A stretch of 64,000 bases of DNA. It comes from Bifidobacteriaceae bacterium. Its GTDB lineage: Bacteria > Actinomycetota > Actinomycetes > Actinomycetales > WQXJ01. This document shows positions 26,127 to 34,902 of the stretch, in pieces. A model generated the notes under the pieces. The model did not search any database. It was not told where the DNA came from and worked only from the letters and a program-made list of their open reading frames with translations. Made by a program: the position numbers and the translations under genes. The stretch is from contig JAIRYJ010000013.1 in assembly GCA_031267825.1 (NCBI GenBank), forward strand, positions 124,001 to 188,000. The letters are read 5' to 3'. Numbering within the stretch: the first letter of the stretch is position 1; each line of letters opens with the position of its first letter.

Positions 26127-27631
26127 TGTCTCCGATCGATCCAGCTACTACCAGTGACGAGAACCTCCTGGAGCGGTACCAGCCTGTGACCAGTCGGCAC
26201 GAACTGCCAACCGGGCTGGCTTACAGCGTCACCACGGGCTATTTCAGTCTGCTCGAGGATGACACTTCCAGGCCGGAAGCGGCCCTACCTAGGGTCACCG
26301 CCAATGTTTTCATCACCAGCTATGAAGCCGACCTACCTGATGCGGCCAAGGCGGACCGGCCGGTGATCATCATCTTCAACGGCGGGCCTGGGTCAAGCTC
26401 TGTCTGGCTTCATCTGGGGCTGTTCGGTCCTTGGCGGGTGGACAATTCGGCCGGGCCACGGCCGTTTGTCCCGCCTTACCGTCTGATCGAAAACCGCGAA
26501 ACGCCACTGGCATACGCCGATCTGGTCCTGATTGACCCGGTTGACACCGGGTACTCAAGAACTGAGCCAGGCGAACAGGCTGACCTTTACCACGGTGTTG
26601 ATGAGGATGTGGCGGGCGTTAGCGAGATCATCCGCTTGTGGGTGACGCGCCACGAGCGCTGGACTTCACCGCTGTTCTTGGCTGGCGAATCTTACGGTGT
26701 ACTGCGCGGCAGCAAGATCGCGGCCCGCCTGGCCGAACGTCACGGCCTGTACCTGCGCGGCCTGATACTGATCTCTTCAACTCTTGGCGGCGGCTCGATG
26801 TCTTTCAGCCCAGGAGCGATCCTGTCAACACCGGCTTTCCTGCCAACCTACGCCGCTGTGGCCCACTATCACGGACTGCATCCCGGGCGCGGCTTAGCCG
26901 AGGTGGTAGCCGAGGCTGAGGAGTACGCTTCCGGCGAGTTCCTCAGCTTCTTGGCGCGCGGGCACCGTCTACCACCAGAGGAACGGGCCCGGGCGGTGGC
27001 TAAGACGGCTCAATTAACCGGCCTTAGTCCTGACTATGTTGACTCAGTTGACCTACGGATCGACAAACGCCGCTACTACGCTGAATTGCTCCGCCACCGT
27101 GGCCTGACAGTTGGTGAAATTGATGGCCGGTTCACCGGCTGGAACCCAGACGGGGCTGGCGAGGTGGCCTTACATGACCCAACCGACCAGGCTATCCGGG
27201 GCGCCTTCGGCGCTGGAATCAACCACTATTTGCGGCACCATCTGGGCTACCGGAACGACCTACCATACGAGTTGATCTCTGAACGGGTCCGGCCGTGGAA
27301 ACCACCGCGTGACCCGTTCTCTGGTTTTGACGCGATCGGCGCGCTGTCTAGCGCCTTACGCCAGAACGCTCATCTCGAAGTCCAATACCACCTGGGGTAC
27401 TACGACATCTGTACACCGTACTGGGGGGCCGTGACTGATCTGGCCGGTTTGCAGATTCCGCGCAGCGAACTGCGTCGCATTGAAACCATCAACTATGAGT
27501 CAGGCCACATGATTTACCTTGATGAGACCAGCCGACTGCGTGAAGCGGGCGACATCGCCCGGTTTGTGGCCAGACTAACTGGTCAAGCTGATCCGACTGG
27601 CCAAACTGGTCAAGACGGCCCGGCGGTTTGA
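26126..27631 (+). CDS. Serine carboxypeptidase, S10 family
   Basis: S10 enzymes remove C-terminal residues from peptides. The 501-residue protein has the oxyanion segment FNGGPGSSSVWLHL (85-98), nucleophile Ser189 in GESYG, an aspartate in YYDICTP and a histidine in ESGHMIY. No signal peptide is apparent, implying it acts on imported peptides in the cytoplasm. The ATG overlaps the stop of the binding-protein gene by 1 nt, which decides the start. S10 inside an oligopeptide transporter operon is uncommon. Confidence 0.9.
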   Translation: MSPIDPATTSDENLLERYQPVTSRHELPTGLAYSVTTGYFSLLEDDTSRPEAALPRVTANVFITSYEADLPDAAKADRPVIIIFNGGPGSSSVWLHLGLFGPWRVDNSAGPRPFVPPYRLIENRETPLAYADLVLIDPVDTGYSRTEPGEQADLYHGVDEDVAGVSEIIRLWVTRHERWTSPLFLAGESYGVLRGSKIAARLAERHGLYLRGLILISSTLGGGSMSFSPGAILSTPAFLPTYAAVAHYHGLHPGRGLAEVVAEAEEYASGEFLSFLARGHRLPPEERARAVAKTAQLTGLSPDYVDSVDLRIDKRRYYAELLRHRGLTVGEIDGRFTGWNPDGAGEVALHDPTDQAIRGAFGAGINHYLRHHLGYRNDLPYELISERVRPWKPPRDPFSGFDAIGALSSALRQNAHLEVQYHLGYYDICTPYWGAVTDLAGLQIPRSELRRIETINYESGHMIYLDETSRLREAGDIARFVARLTGQADPTGQTGQDGPAV

Positions 27632-27638
27632 TGAACCA

Positions 27639-28583
27639 ATGAGCCGCTACGTCATAAACCGGGTCGGCCAGGCTGTGATTGTCATCTTGGCCGCTACTTT
27701 GCTGCTCTACGCCATGGTTTACGCCATGCCTGGCGACCCGGTGCGAGCCCTAGTTGGTGAGCAGCGCTCGAGCCAGCTTGATGAGGCGACCGTTGCCCAG
27801 ATCCGGGCGCGGTACAACCTGGACCGGCCCTTCCTGGTGCAATACGGGCTATATCTGAAAGGTGTTCTGAGCGGTGACCTCGGCACAACCTTCTCTGAAC
27901 GGCCTGTTACCGAGATAATCGCCCAGGCTTTGCCAGTCACCTTCCGGGTGGCCGTGTTGACAGTACTGATCCAGGCGATCATTGGTATCGGTGTGGGGCT
28001 GATCGCCGGGCGGCGCCGCGGCGGGCTGCTCGACGGCTCAGTCATGGTGGTCACCATGGTGCTGATTGGCGTGCCAACGTTCGTTTCCGGCTATGTCATC
28101 CAGTACTTCTTGGGCGTGCGCTGGGGTTGGATCAAACCAACTGTTTCGGCTCAAGCTGAATGGTCGGAGTTGATTGTGCCAGCCGCTGTGCTGGCACTCG
28201 GTTCAATGGCCTTCCTCATCCGTTTTACCCGGTCTGGCGTATCTGAGGCGCTGCGGGCCGATCATGTCAAGACTGCCCGGGCCCGTGGCCTGCCAGAATG
28301 GCAAATCCTCATATCGCATGTGCTGCGCAATGCTCTTATTCCGATTGTCACTGTGCTTGGAACTGAGTTTGGCGCGCTTCTTGGAGGGGCCATCATCACT
28401 GAAGCTGTGTTCAACGTCCCTGGCTACGGCCAACAGGTTTACCAGAACATCATCCGTGGCGAATCGGCTCCCACAGTTTCCCTGGTGATCGTCATGGTTG
28501 TGGCGTTTGTCCTAGTCAACCTGATAGTCGACCTGCTTTACGCGGCCATCAACCCGAAGGTTCGTTATGTCTCACACGCCTGA
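27639..28583 (+). CDS. Oligopeptide ABC transporter permease 1 (DppB/OppB type)
   Basis: Membrane protein of 314 residues with six predicted helices and the conserved N-terminal pattern PGDPVRALVGEQ. The EAA loop reads ARARGLPEWQILISHVLRNALIP, and the family ending GYGQQVYQNIIRGE is present. It begins 7 nt after the S10 gene and overlaps the next permease by 17 nt. Confidence 0.93.
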   Translation: MSRYVINRVGQAVIVILAATLLLYAMVYAMPGDPVRALVGEQRSSQLDEATVAQIRARYNLDRPFLVQYGLYLKGVLSGDLGTTFSERPVTEIIAQALPVTFRVAVLTVLIQAIIGIGVGLIAGRRRGGLLDGSVMVVTMVLIGVPTFVSGYVIQYFLGVRWGWIKPTVSAQAEWSELIVPAAVLALGSMAFLIRFTRSGVSEALRADHVKTARARGLPEWQILISHVLRNALIPIVTVLGTEFGALLGGAIITEAVFNVPGYGQQVYQNIIRGESAPTVSLVIVMVVAFVLVNLIVDLLYAAINPKVRYVSHA

Positions 28584-29673
28584 CACCAGCCAGCTAGATC
28601 TTCCAGGACACGCCACCAGCCCGGCGGTTCTGCTTCAACTGCCCGGACCAGCCAATCCGCCAGCCGGTCCGCCAGCTAATCCGTCAGACAAGCAGGAGCG
28701 GGCGGTTCCGGTCCCCTGGTATGAGCCTGACCAACTAGGCGGAGTTGAGCACTATGTCGCACCGGACAGCGCTGAACCGGGCGAAGAACTGGACAGCCGA
28801 TCTCAAGACGCACCCGGAACGACCGGTAAACCACTGTTTGGCCAGGCTTGGAGCAGACTTCGCCGCCAACCGTCCTTCTGGTTCACGCTTGCCGCGACCA
28901 GTTTCATTGGACTGGTCGCCGCCTGGCCAAGCCTGTTCACCAGTAACGACCCACGCCGTTGCTTACTGGCCAACTCGCGAGCGGCGATGAGTCCTGAGTT
29001 CCCGTTGGGAGCTGATTTCTTAGGCTGCGACATTCTCACCACAGTGATCTACGGCGCGCGGGCTTCAGTTTCGGTTGGGTTGCTGGCGGCTCTGACCACC
29101 ACGCTGCTGGGGGCGGCTCTGGGAGTAGCAGCAGGCTATTTTGGTGGCTGGATTGATGCGCTGATCTCCCGCATAACTGACACCTTTTTCGCCATCCCGT
29201 TGATATTGGGAGCGATTGTGGCGATGCAGGTTGTGGAACGGCGCAGCGTTCTGACTCTGGTCGCTATCCTGACGGTTTTCGGTTGGACTGGCACGGCCCG
29301 GATCGCCCGCAGCGCGACAATCGAGACCGGGGTCAAGGACTATATCGCGGCTGCCCGCACACTTGGGGCACGCCATTCCCGCATCTTGTTGACCCACATT
29401 GTGCCGAACATCGCGGCTCCGGTGATCGTTGTCATAACCATGGCGATCGGCGGTCTGATCGCCGCCGAGGCGGCCTTGAGCTTCCTCAACGTTGGTCTGC
29501 CGCCGGATGTACCCAGCTGGGGTAAAGCCATCTCTGATGGCAAGACAGTACTTAAGGTCAATCCGGGTATCCTGCTCTGGCCCGCGGGCGCCTTGACCTT
29601 CACGGTGCTCAACTTCCTTGTTCTGGGTGATGTGATCCGTAACGCCTTGGGCGCGCAGGAGACTTTCCGGTGA
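28567..29673 (+). CDS. Oligopeptide ABC transporter permease 2 (DppC/OppC type)
   Basis: Partner permease of 368 residues. The family features GADFLGCDILTTVIYGAR, EAA loop AARTLGARHSRILLTHIVPN and FLNVGLPPDVPSWG are intact. About 95 residues precede the first helix, more than usual, and are Pro/Ala/Glu-rich (LPGPANPPAGPPANP). Its stop overlaps the ATPase GTG start (GTGA). Confidence 0.92.
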   Translation: MSHTPDTSQLDLPGHATSPAVLLQLPGPANPPAGPPANPSDKQERAVPVPWYEPDQLGGVEHYVAPDSAEPGEELDSRSQDAPGTTGKPLFGQAWSRLRRQPSFWFTLAATSFIGLVAAWPSLFTSNDPRRCLLANSRAAMSPEFPLGADFLGCDILTTVIYGARASVSVGLLAALTTTLLGAALGVAAGYFGGWIDALISRITDTFFAIPLILGAIVAMQVVERRSVLTLVAILTVFGWTGTARIARSATIETGVKDYIAAARTLGARHSRILLTHIVPNIAAPVIVVITMAIGGLIAAEAALSFLNVGLPPDVPSWGKAISDGKTVLKVNPGILLWPAGALTFTVLNFLVLGDVIRNALGAQETFR

Positions 29674-31568
29674 GCCATCATCAAACCGGCCCAGGTCCGG
29701 CGGACACTCTAGCGATCATTCCGGTGTCACCAACCAAACCGGCCGCCCAGCTAACCCCTGCAAGCCAAACCGGCCCGGCGGCATCGGCCAAATTACCGGC
29801 CGCCCAGCTAACTCCGGCAGGCGGGCCCAACCCGGCGGCCCTCTTGGCCCCGCCCGGCCCGGCCCTGGCCCGGATCCGCGATCTCTCCGTCTGGTACACC
29901 GCCCACCAGCCGGCCGCTGTCGCTGCCGCCAGTCTTGACATTTTGCCTAACGAAACACTGGCCGTGGTAGGCGAATCAGGCTCCGGCAAGACCACTTTAG
30001 CCAACGCGATAATAGGCCTTCTACCAGCACAAACGCGGATAACTGGCCAGATTTGGCTGGGCCAGAATGATCTGACTGACCTGACGCGACGGGCCTGGCG
30101 TAGCTTCCGTGGCAGGCGCATCGGTTACATTCCGCAAGATCCGATGCTGTCCCTGAATGAGGTTTGGTCGATCGGCCGCCACTTCCGTCAAACCATCGCC
30201 GCCCACCACTTGGCGCCAACCGGCTGGCGCCAGTTGGCGGTTGAACGCTTGGCGGAGGTTGAGCTGGATGACCCGCATCGCCTGCTGCGTCAGTTCCCGC
30301 ACCAACTGTCTGGCGGGATGCGTCAACGCGTGCTGATCGCCTTGGCTCTGCTGGCGAGGCCTGATCTGATAATCGCCGACGAGCCGACATCGGCGCTGGA
30401 TGTGTTAGTTCAGAAACGCGTCTTGGATTTGCTTGGTTCTCTGACCCGGCGACTCAACGCCAGTTTGATGCTCATCACTCATGATCTTGGTTTGGTGGCT
30501 GACCGGGCTGACCGTGTCGCGGTGATGAAACAGGGCCAGATTGTTGAATCTGGTTCAACTGGAGACATCATCCGCCACCCGGGGCACTCTTACACCAGGC
30601 AACTGCTCGGCGCGGTGCCGCGGCTGTCGGCCGCGCTCCGCCCCAGAACGGCGCGGCCAATCCCTCAGGCCGCGCCCGGCTCCCAGCCTGAGGCAGGCCG
30701 TTCGGCCTCCCAGCCGGACAGGCCCGGCTCCCAGCCGGACACGCTCCGCTCAATCCCCCAAACAGCGGATCAACCCGCCCTGAACATCACAGACCTGGTC
30801 AAGGACTATCGCCTGCGGCGGAGCGCCAAGTCGCCCGGCGGTAACACCTTGCGGGCCGTTGACCATGCCAGTTTCACAGTCCAACGGGGTGAATGCTTAG
30901 CGCTGGTGGGTGAATCAGGTTCCGGCAAGTCAACTATCGCCAAACTGATTCTGGGTTTGGAGCGACCAACCGCCGGCCACATCACCGTTAGCGGTCTGAC
31001 CAGCCAGGCTGGGCGGCGGCCGACTAACCGGCAACGTCAAGAACGCGGCCAGTTGATCCAGGTGGTGTTCCAGGATCCTTACGCCTCACTTGATCCGCAG
31101 TTCACGGTGGCACGCGTCTTGGCTGAACCTTTGATTGTGGGGCGGACAGCCCGTTCCTCCAGGCCAGAGCGGATCGCCCAGTTACTCAACTTGGTCGGCC
31201 TGCCCAGTGACATGGCTCAGCGTTACCCTTCCGAACTAAGTGGTGGCCAACGCCAGCGGGTCGCTATCGCTCGGGCGTTGGCCCCCGAACCTGATGTGCT
31301 GATCTGCGATGAAGCCGTCTCGGCGCTAGATGTGCTGGTCCAGGCTCAGATCTTGGACACTTTGGGGGATTTACGGCACAAACTGGGCTTGTCGATGCTG
31401 TTTATCACACATGACTTAGCTGTCGTGGCGGAGATCGCCGACACGGTGGCCGTAATAACTAACGGGCGGATCGTTGAGACCGGGCCAGTGCCGCAGGTTT
31501 TCGCTGACCCGCGACACCCTTACACCCGCCAGTTGCTGGCTGCCGTCCCAGGTCAGGCCGCATTCTAG
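29670..31568 (+). CDS. Oligopeptide ABC transporter ATPase, fused DppD-DppF type
   Basis: Single 632-residue chain with two ABC cassettes. The first has GESGSGKTT, LSGGMRQRVLIAL and LIIADEPTSALD; the second has GESGSGKST, LSGGQRQRVAIARAL and VLICDEAVSALD. The linker around residues 315-365 and the N-terminal 65 residues are low complexity, with AAQLTPA occurring twice and repeated GSQP/ASQPD units. The GTG start overlaps the upstream permease stop. It could also energise the ATPase-less importer at 58.4-62.1 kb; that is inference. Confidence 0.92.
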   Translation: MSHHQTGPGPADTLAIIPVSPTKPAAQLTPASQTGPAASAKLPAAQLTPAGGPNPAALLAPPGPALARIRDLSVWYTAHQPAAVAAASLDILPNETLAVVGESGSGKTTLANAIIGLLPAQTRITGQIWLGQNDLTDLTRRAWRSFRGRRIGYIPQDPMLSLNEVWSIGRHFRQTIAAHHLAPTGWRQLAVERLAEVELDDPHRLLRQFPHQLSGGMRQRVLIALALLARPDLIIADEPTSALDVLVQKRVLDLLGSLTRRLNASLMLITHDLGLVADRADRVAVMKQGQIVESGSTGDIIRHPGHSYTRQLLGAVPRLSAALRPRTARPIPQAAPGSQPEAGRSASQPDRPGSQPDTLRSIPQTADQPALNITDLVKDYRLRRSAKSPGGNTLRAVDHASFTVQRGECLALVGESGSGKSTIAKLILGLERPTAGHITVSGLTSQAGRRPTNRQRQERGQLIQVVFQDPYASLDPQFTVARVLAEPLIVGRTARSSRPERIAQLLNLVGLPSDMAQRYPSELSGGQRQRVAIARALAPEPDVLICDEAVSALDVLVQAQILDTLGDLRHKLGLSMLFITHDLAVVAEIADTVAVITNGRIVETGPVPQVFADPRHPYTRQLLAAVPGQAAF

Positions 31569-31597
31569 AATGAGATTCGAACAGTCAGGAGATAACC

Positions 31598-32908
31598 ATG
31601 CCGCCAAGTTCGCCGCTTGATGGGACGTCACAGCGGGCTGGGTTTCAGCCCGACCGCCTGTTACGTGACCTGCCAGAGTTTTTGCCCGATGCCGTCCGTC
31701 AGGCCCTCAGCGAGTTCCCGGTTTTCGACGGCCACAATGACCTTCCGGCCGCCCTGCGGGCCAAGGCCGGATATTCGGTGGCTGGTCTGGATCAGCTAAC
31801 ACCACGGTTCCAGACTGACTTGGTGCGGTTGCGGCGCGGCGGAGTTGGGGCCCAGTTTTGGTCAGCTTGGGTACCGTCAAGCCTGCCCGGAGATGAAGCC
31901 GTTGTGGCAACGCTAGAACAAGTCGACGGCATCGAACGTCTAGTGGCGGCCTACCCTGACCATTTGGCACGGGCCAACACGGCGGCCGAGGTGAGGGCGG
32001 CTTGGCGGACCGGCCGGATCGCGTCACTGATCGGGATTGAGGGTGGCCATTCGATTGGCCGTTCACTCGGTGCTTTGCGAGCTTTCGCCCGCCTTGGTGT
32101 GCGCTATTTGACGTTGACTCATGCGACTAACACGCCTTGGGCTGATTCAGCCACAGATTCTCCGGCTCATGGCGGACTAACCGATGAAGGCCGCGCTGTG
32201 GTGCGCGAATTGAACCGTCTGGGTGTTCTGGTTGATTTGTCTCACACCTCAGCGGACACCCAACGTGATGCTTTGGCGGTGACCGGCGCACCGCTGATCT
32301 TTTCCCATTCCTCGGCTTTCGCCGTCAACCCGCATCCCCGCAACGTGCCAGATGACGTGCTTGAACTGTTGCGCCGCAACGGCGGGGTGGTGCAAGCCAC
32401 CTTTGTGCCGGCCTTCATCTCGCAGGCTTTGGCTGAGTGGGAAACTGAAGCCAGACAGCATCTCAGCCCGGCCGGAGACACTAAACCTGATTTCAGCACG
32501 TTTTGGAAACCGGCCCCGCTGCCAGGTGAAACGTTCGAAGAAAGGGCCCGGCTTAACGCTGAGGCCAGCGCGGCGGGCCCGGATTTCGCCGCGCGGCTGG
32601 CCGCCTGGCAGGAGGGCCATCCCCGGCCTGAGGTGACGGTAGATGATGTTGTCCGGCATGTTGAGCACCTCCGGGAGGTGGCCGGAGTTGACCACATTGG
32701 CCTGGGTGGCGATTATGACGGAACCTTCTATCAGCCAACCGGCTTGGAGGATGTCTCGGGATATCCGCGTCTCTTGACCGCTTTGGCGGAACGCCACTGG
32801 TCAGCCGCGGATCTCGGCAAACTAACGGGCGGCAACGTGCTGCGCGTCCTTGAGGAAGCCGAAGGGGCGGCATCGGACAAACTCTGGCCAGGCGCGGGCC
32901 TGACCTGA
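31598..32908 (+). CDS. Membrane-dipeptidase family (M19) dipeptidase
   Basis: Zinc dipeptidase of the renal dipeptidase family, 436 residues; relatives cleave dipeptides including Cys-Gly. Metal ligands are in FDGHNDLP (His46, Asp48), GIEGGHS, DLSHTS and FSHSSAF; NPHPRNVPDDVL and HIGLGGDYDG complete the family signature. GGAGAT precedes the ATG. It closes the import cluster and would finish hydrolysis of internalised peptides. Copies of the CGATGCCG motif lie near both ends of the gene (31688-31695 and 32868-32875). Confidence 0.93.
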   Translation: MPPSSPLDGTSQRAGFQPDRLLRDLPEFLPDAVRQALSEFPVFDGHNDLPAALRAKAGYSVAGLDQLTPRFQTDLVRLRRGGVGAQFWSAWVPSSLPGDEAVVATLEQVDGIERLVAAYPDHLARANTAAEVRAAWRTGRIASLIGIEGGHSIGRSLGALRAFARLGVRYLTLTHATNTPWADSATDSPAHGGLTDEGRAVVRELNRLGVLVDLSHTSADTQRDALAVTGAPLIFSHSSAFAVNPHPRNVPDDVLELLRRNGGVVQATFVPAFISQALAEWETEARQHLSPAGDTKPDFSTFWKPAPLPGETFEERARLNAEASAAGPDFAARLAAWQEGHPRPEVTVDDVVRHVEHLREVAGVDHIGLGGDYDGTFYQPTGLEDVSGYPRLLTALAERHWSAADLGKLTGGNVLRVLEEAEGAASDKLWPGAGLT

Positions 32909-33057
32909 CGGGCGGCTGGCTGGCTGGCTGACGGCCTGACGGGCGGGCTAAGGCGGACGTGAGCCAAGGCGGAGGCGAGGTTTACGGGATTTGTGTCGGC
33001 TCGGCCTGACAGTGGACACTTGATGTGAATCTGTCCAACAAATGCTGGAAGGCTGAT

Positions 33058-33438
33058 ATGTCTGATCAAACTCCCCCGTGGGACCCCAATCCCCCCAGCG
33101 GCCAACCGCCGCAGTACCCCGCACCTGGCGGTCAAGCACCCGGTTACCCGCCCGGCCCGGCCGCCTACGCCCAACCCATTCCGTACGCCCCGGCGCAACC
33201 TTATGCCCCGCCTGCCCCAGCGGGCACTAACACCCTGGCGATCGTCGCTCTGATTACCGGTATCGTGGGCGTCTCGCTGGTGGCTATCGTCTTGGGCTTC
33301 GTTGCCCGCTCACAGATTTCCAAGACGGGACAGGCGGGCAACGGCATGGCTCTGGCTGGCATAATCCTGGGCTTCGTCTATTTCGTCATCACGATCATTA
33401 TTTACGTCGCGTTCTTTGTACTTGCCTCGCAGATCTAG
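33058..33438 (+). CDS. DUF4190 membrane protein with proline-rich N-terminus
   Basis: A 126-residue protein: a Pro/Tyr/Gln-rich cytoplasmic tail of 55 residues (repeats such as PYAPAQPYAPPAP) followed by two membrane helices in the DUF4190 pattern TLAIVALITGIVG and GNGMALAGIILGFV. GGAAGG lies just upstream of ATG 33058. Role unknown; similar proteins are common in Actinobacteria. Confidence 0.82.
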   Translation: MSDQTPPWDPNPPSGQPPQYPAPGGQAPGYPPGPAAYAQPIPYAPAQPYAPPAPAGTNTLAIVALITGIVGVSLVAIVLGFVARSQISKTGQAGNGMALAGIILGFVYFVITIIIYVAFFVLASQI

Positions 33439-33486
33439 GTTCGTGGCCAAGAACCACCAACCCGGGCACGCACCAGGCCTGTCGAC

Positions 33487-33527
33487 CGCGTCTTCGCTGT
33501 TGAGAGCCTCGCTCACACCGCGTCAAC
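33487..33527 (+). repeat. Intergenic repeat family C
   Basis: CGCGTCTTCGCTGTTGAGAG then CCTCGCTCACACCGCGTCAA, closely matching 8318-8356. It is between the DUF4190 gene and a terminator. A fragment like family B (CAACACCCTCC) follows directly. Confidence 0.65.
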
Positions 33528-33565
33528 ACCCTCCGGGCGGCAGGCCGTCCGGTTGATTCTTCTGG

Positions 33566-33607
33566 ACCGGGCAGACCTTGTGTTACAGGGTCTGCCCGGT
33601 TTTTCTT
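33566..33607. terminator. Intrinsic terminator
   Basis: ACCGGGCAGACC and GGTCTGCCCGGT form a 12-bp stem, followed by TTTTTCTTT on the plus strand. It ends DUF4190 transcription and lies just past the stop of the converging patB-like gene. Confidence 0.88.
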
Positions 33608-33611
33608 TGGT

Positions 33612-34877
33612 TCAAGCCGATTTGGCTTGGACGGCGGCGGCCAGGCGCCGCATCGCGTCCGCGATGACCGGGCGCGGCGCGGCGGCGTTGAGGCGTTTGA
33701 AACCGGCGCCTTCAGCGCCATAGCTGGCTCCATCAGATAGCCACAATTTGGCTTCGCCTAGAACTTGCTGGTCTAGTTTGGTTCGCCAGGCCGGCACTGG
33801 CCCGTCTGGCCGCGGCTGGGCTTCTAGGGTGGTTTGCCCGGTTTTATTGGCCAGCAGTTGACGGAAGTCAAGCCAAGCGAAATAGGTTCCGCCGTGGCGG
33901 ACCAAACTAACGCCGGGCATTTGGTTGGACACCATTTGACTGATCAAGTTCAGATTGCCATCAAGGTAGGCAACTAGCTGGTCAACCCAAGCATCGTTGG
34001 CGCCACTGTAAGCCGCTTGGCAGGCCACCAGGCTCAAAGCCGGATGCTGGCTCAGACCCTGAAGGGCGTATTGCTTAATCAAGCGCTGACGCCAGGTCGA
34101 GTTAGCGGCAAAGATGTTAGCTAATTGCAATCCCGCCAGATTGAAGGTTTTCGATGGCGCGGTGCAGGTCAACGTAATATCGGCGACTTCCGGCGCCAAA
34201 CTAGCGGTCACCGTGTGAGCCGCGCCTGGGTAGACAAAGTCCATGTGGATCTCATCCGAGATGATCATCACCCCGTGCCGTAAACAGATTTCGGCTAACC
34301 TCTCCAGCTCATCACGTCGCCAAACCCGGCCAATCGGGTTGTGTGGCGAGCACAGGATGAACGCTTCAGCCCGCCGGGCGGCGGCCTCAAACTGGTCAAA
34401 GTCAATTTCCCAGGCACCGTCAGCTTCTAGCAACGGACAGGCCAGGAGGCGGCGCCCAGTCAGTTGAACTGCCTCAAAGAACGGCTGGTAAACCGGCGGT
34501 TGGATGATCACCCCGGCTCCTGGGCTGGTCAGGCTTTCCAGGGCCAAGTGGAGGGCGTGAACAACGCCACGGGTTTGGACCGCGCCGCGTGGGTCTACTA
34601 CCCAGCCGTGGCGGCGTTCGAACCAGCCGCCCAGCGAGTCGTAATAGTCCTCAGTTGGCACCGAGTAGCCAATAATGCCGTGTTCTATCCGTTCTTCCAA
34701 GGCTTGACGGATCGGCAACGGGGTTCGGAACGCCATATCAGCCAGCCACAGCGGTGTGACATCTGGCGCCATCCCGAACCGTCGCCAATCTAGGCCTAAG
34801 GCTCCCGTTCCGGCACGGCTAATCACTTCATCGAACACCAGAACGCCATCTGACTGGTTTGTAGACTCTGCCTCCAC
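33612..34877 (-). CDS. PatB/MalY-type aminotransferase, C-S lyase
   Basis: Fold-type I PLP enzyme that typically cleaves cystathionine or cysteine conjugates by beta-elimination. PLP lysine lies in CTAPSKTFNLAGLQ; SPHNPIGRVW and IISDEIHMDFVYPG are diagnostic of this group. GTG 34877, with AGGA 8 nt upstream, gives 421 residues and avoids overlap with the preceding gene; a longer frame reaching 34985 is not favoured. It follows the Cys/Met PLP gene by 25 nt, so both are probably one operon for cystathionine or conjugate breakdown. Confidence 0.87.
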   Translation of the reverse strand: MEAESTNQSDGVLVFDEVISRAGTGALGLDWRRFGMAPDVTPLWLADMAFRTPLPIRQALEERIEHGIIGYSVPTEDYYDSLGGWFERRHGWVVDPRGAVQTRGVVHALHLALESLTSPGAGVIIQPPVYQPFFEAVQLTGRRLLACPLLEADGAWEIDFDQFEAAARRAEAFILCSPHNPIGRVWRRDELERLAEICLRHGVMIISDEIHMDFVYPGAAHTVTASLAPEVADITLTCTAPSKTFNLAGLQLANIFAANSTWRQRLIKQYALQGLSQHPALSLVACQAAYSGANDAWVDQLVAYLDGNLNLISQMVSNQMPGVSLVRHGGTYFAWLDFRQLLANKTGQTTLEAQPRPDGPVPAWRTKLDQQVLGEAKLWLSDGASYGAEGAGFKRLNAAAPRPVIADAMRRLAAAVQAKSA

Positions 34878-34902
34878 CTGAGCGATCCTACTGTTGGTTT
34901 GG

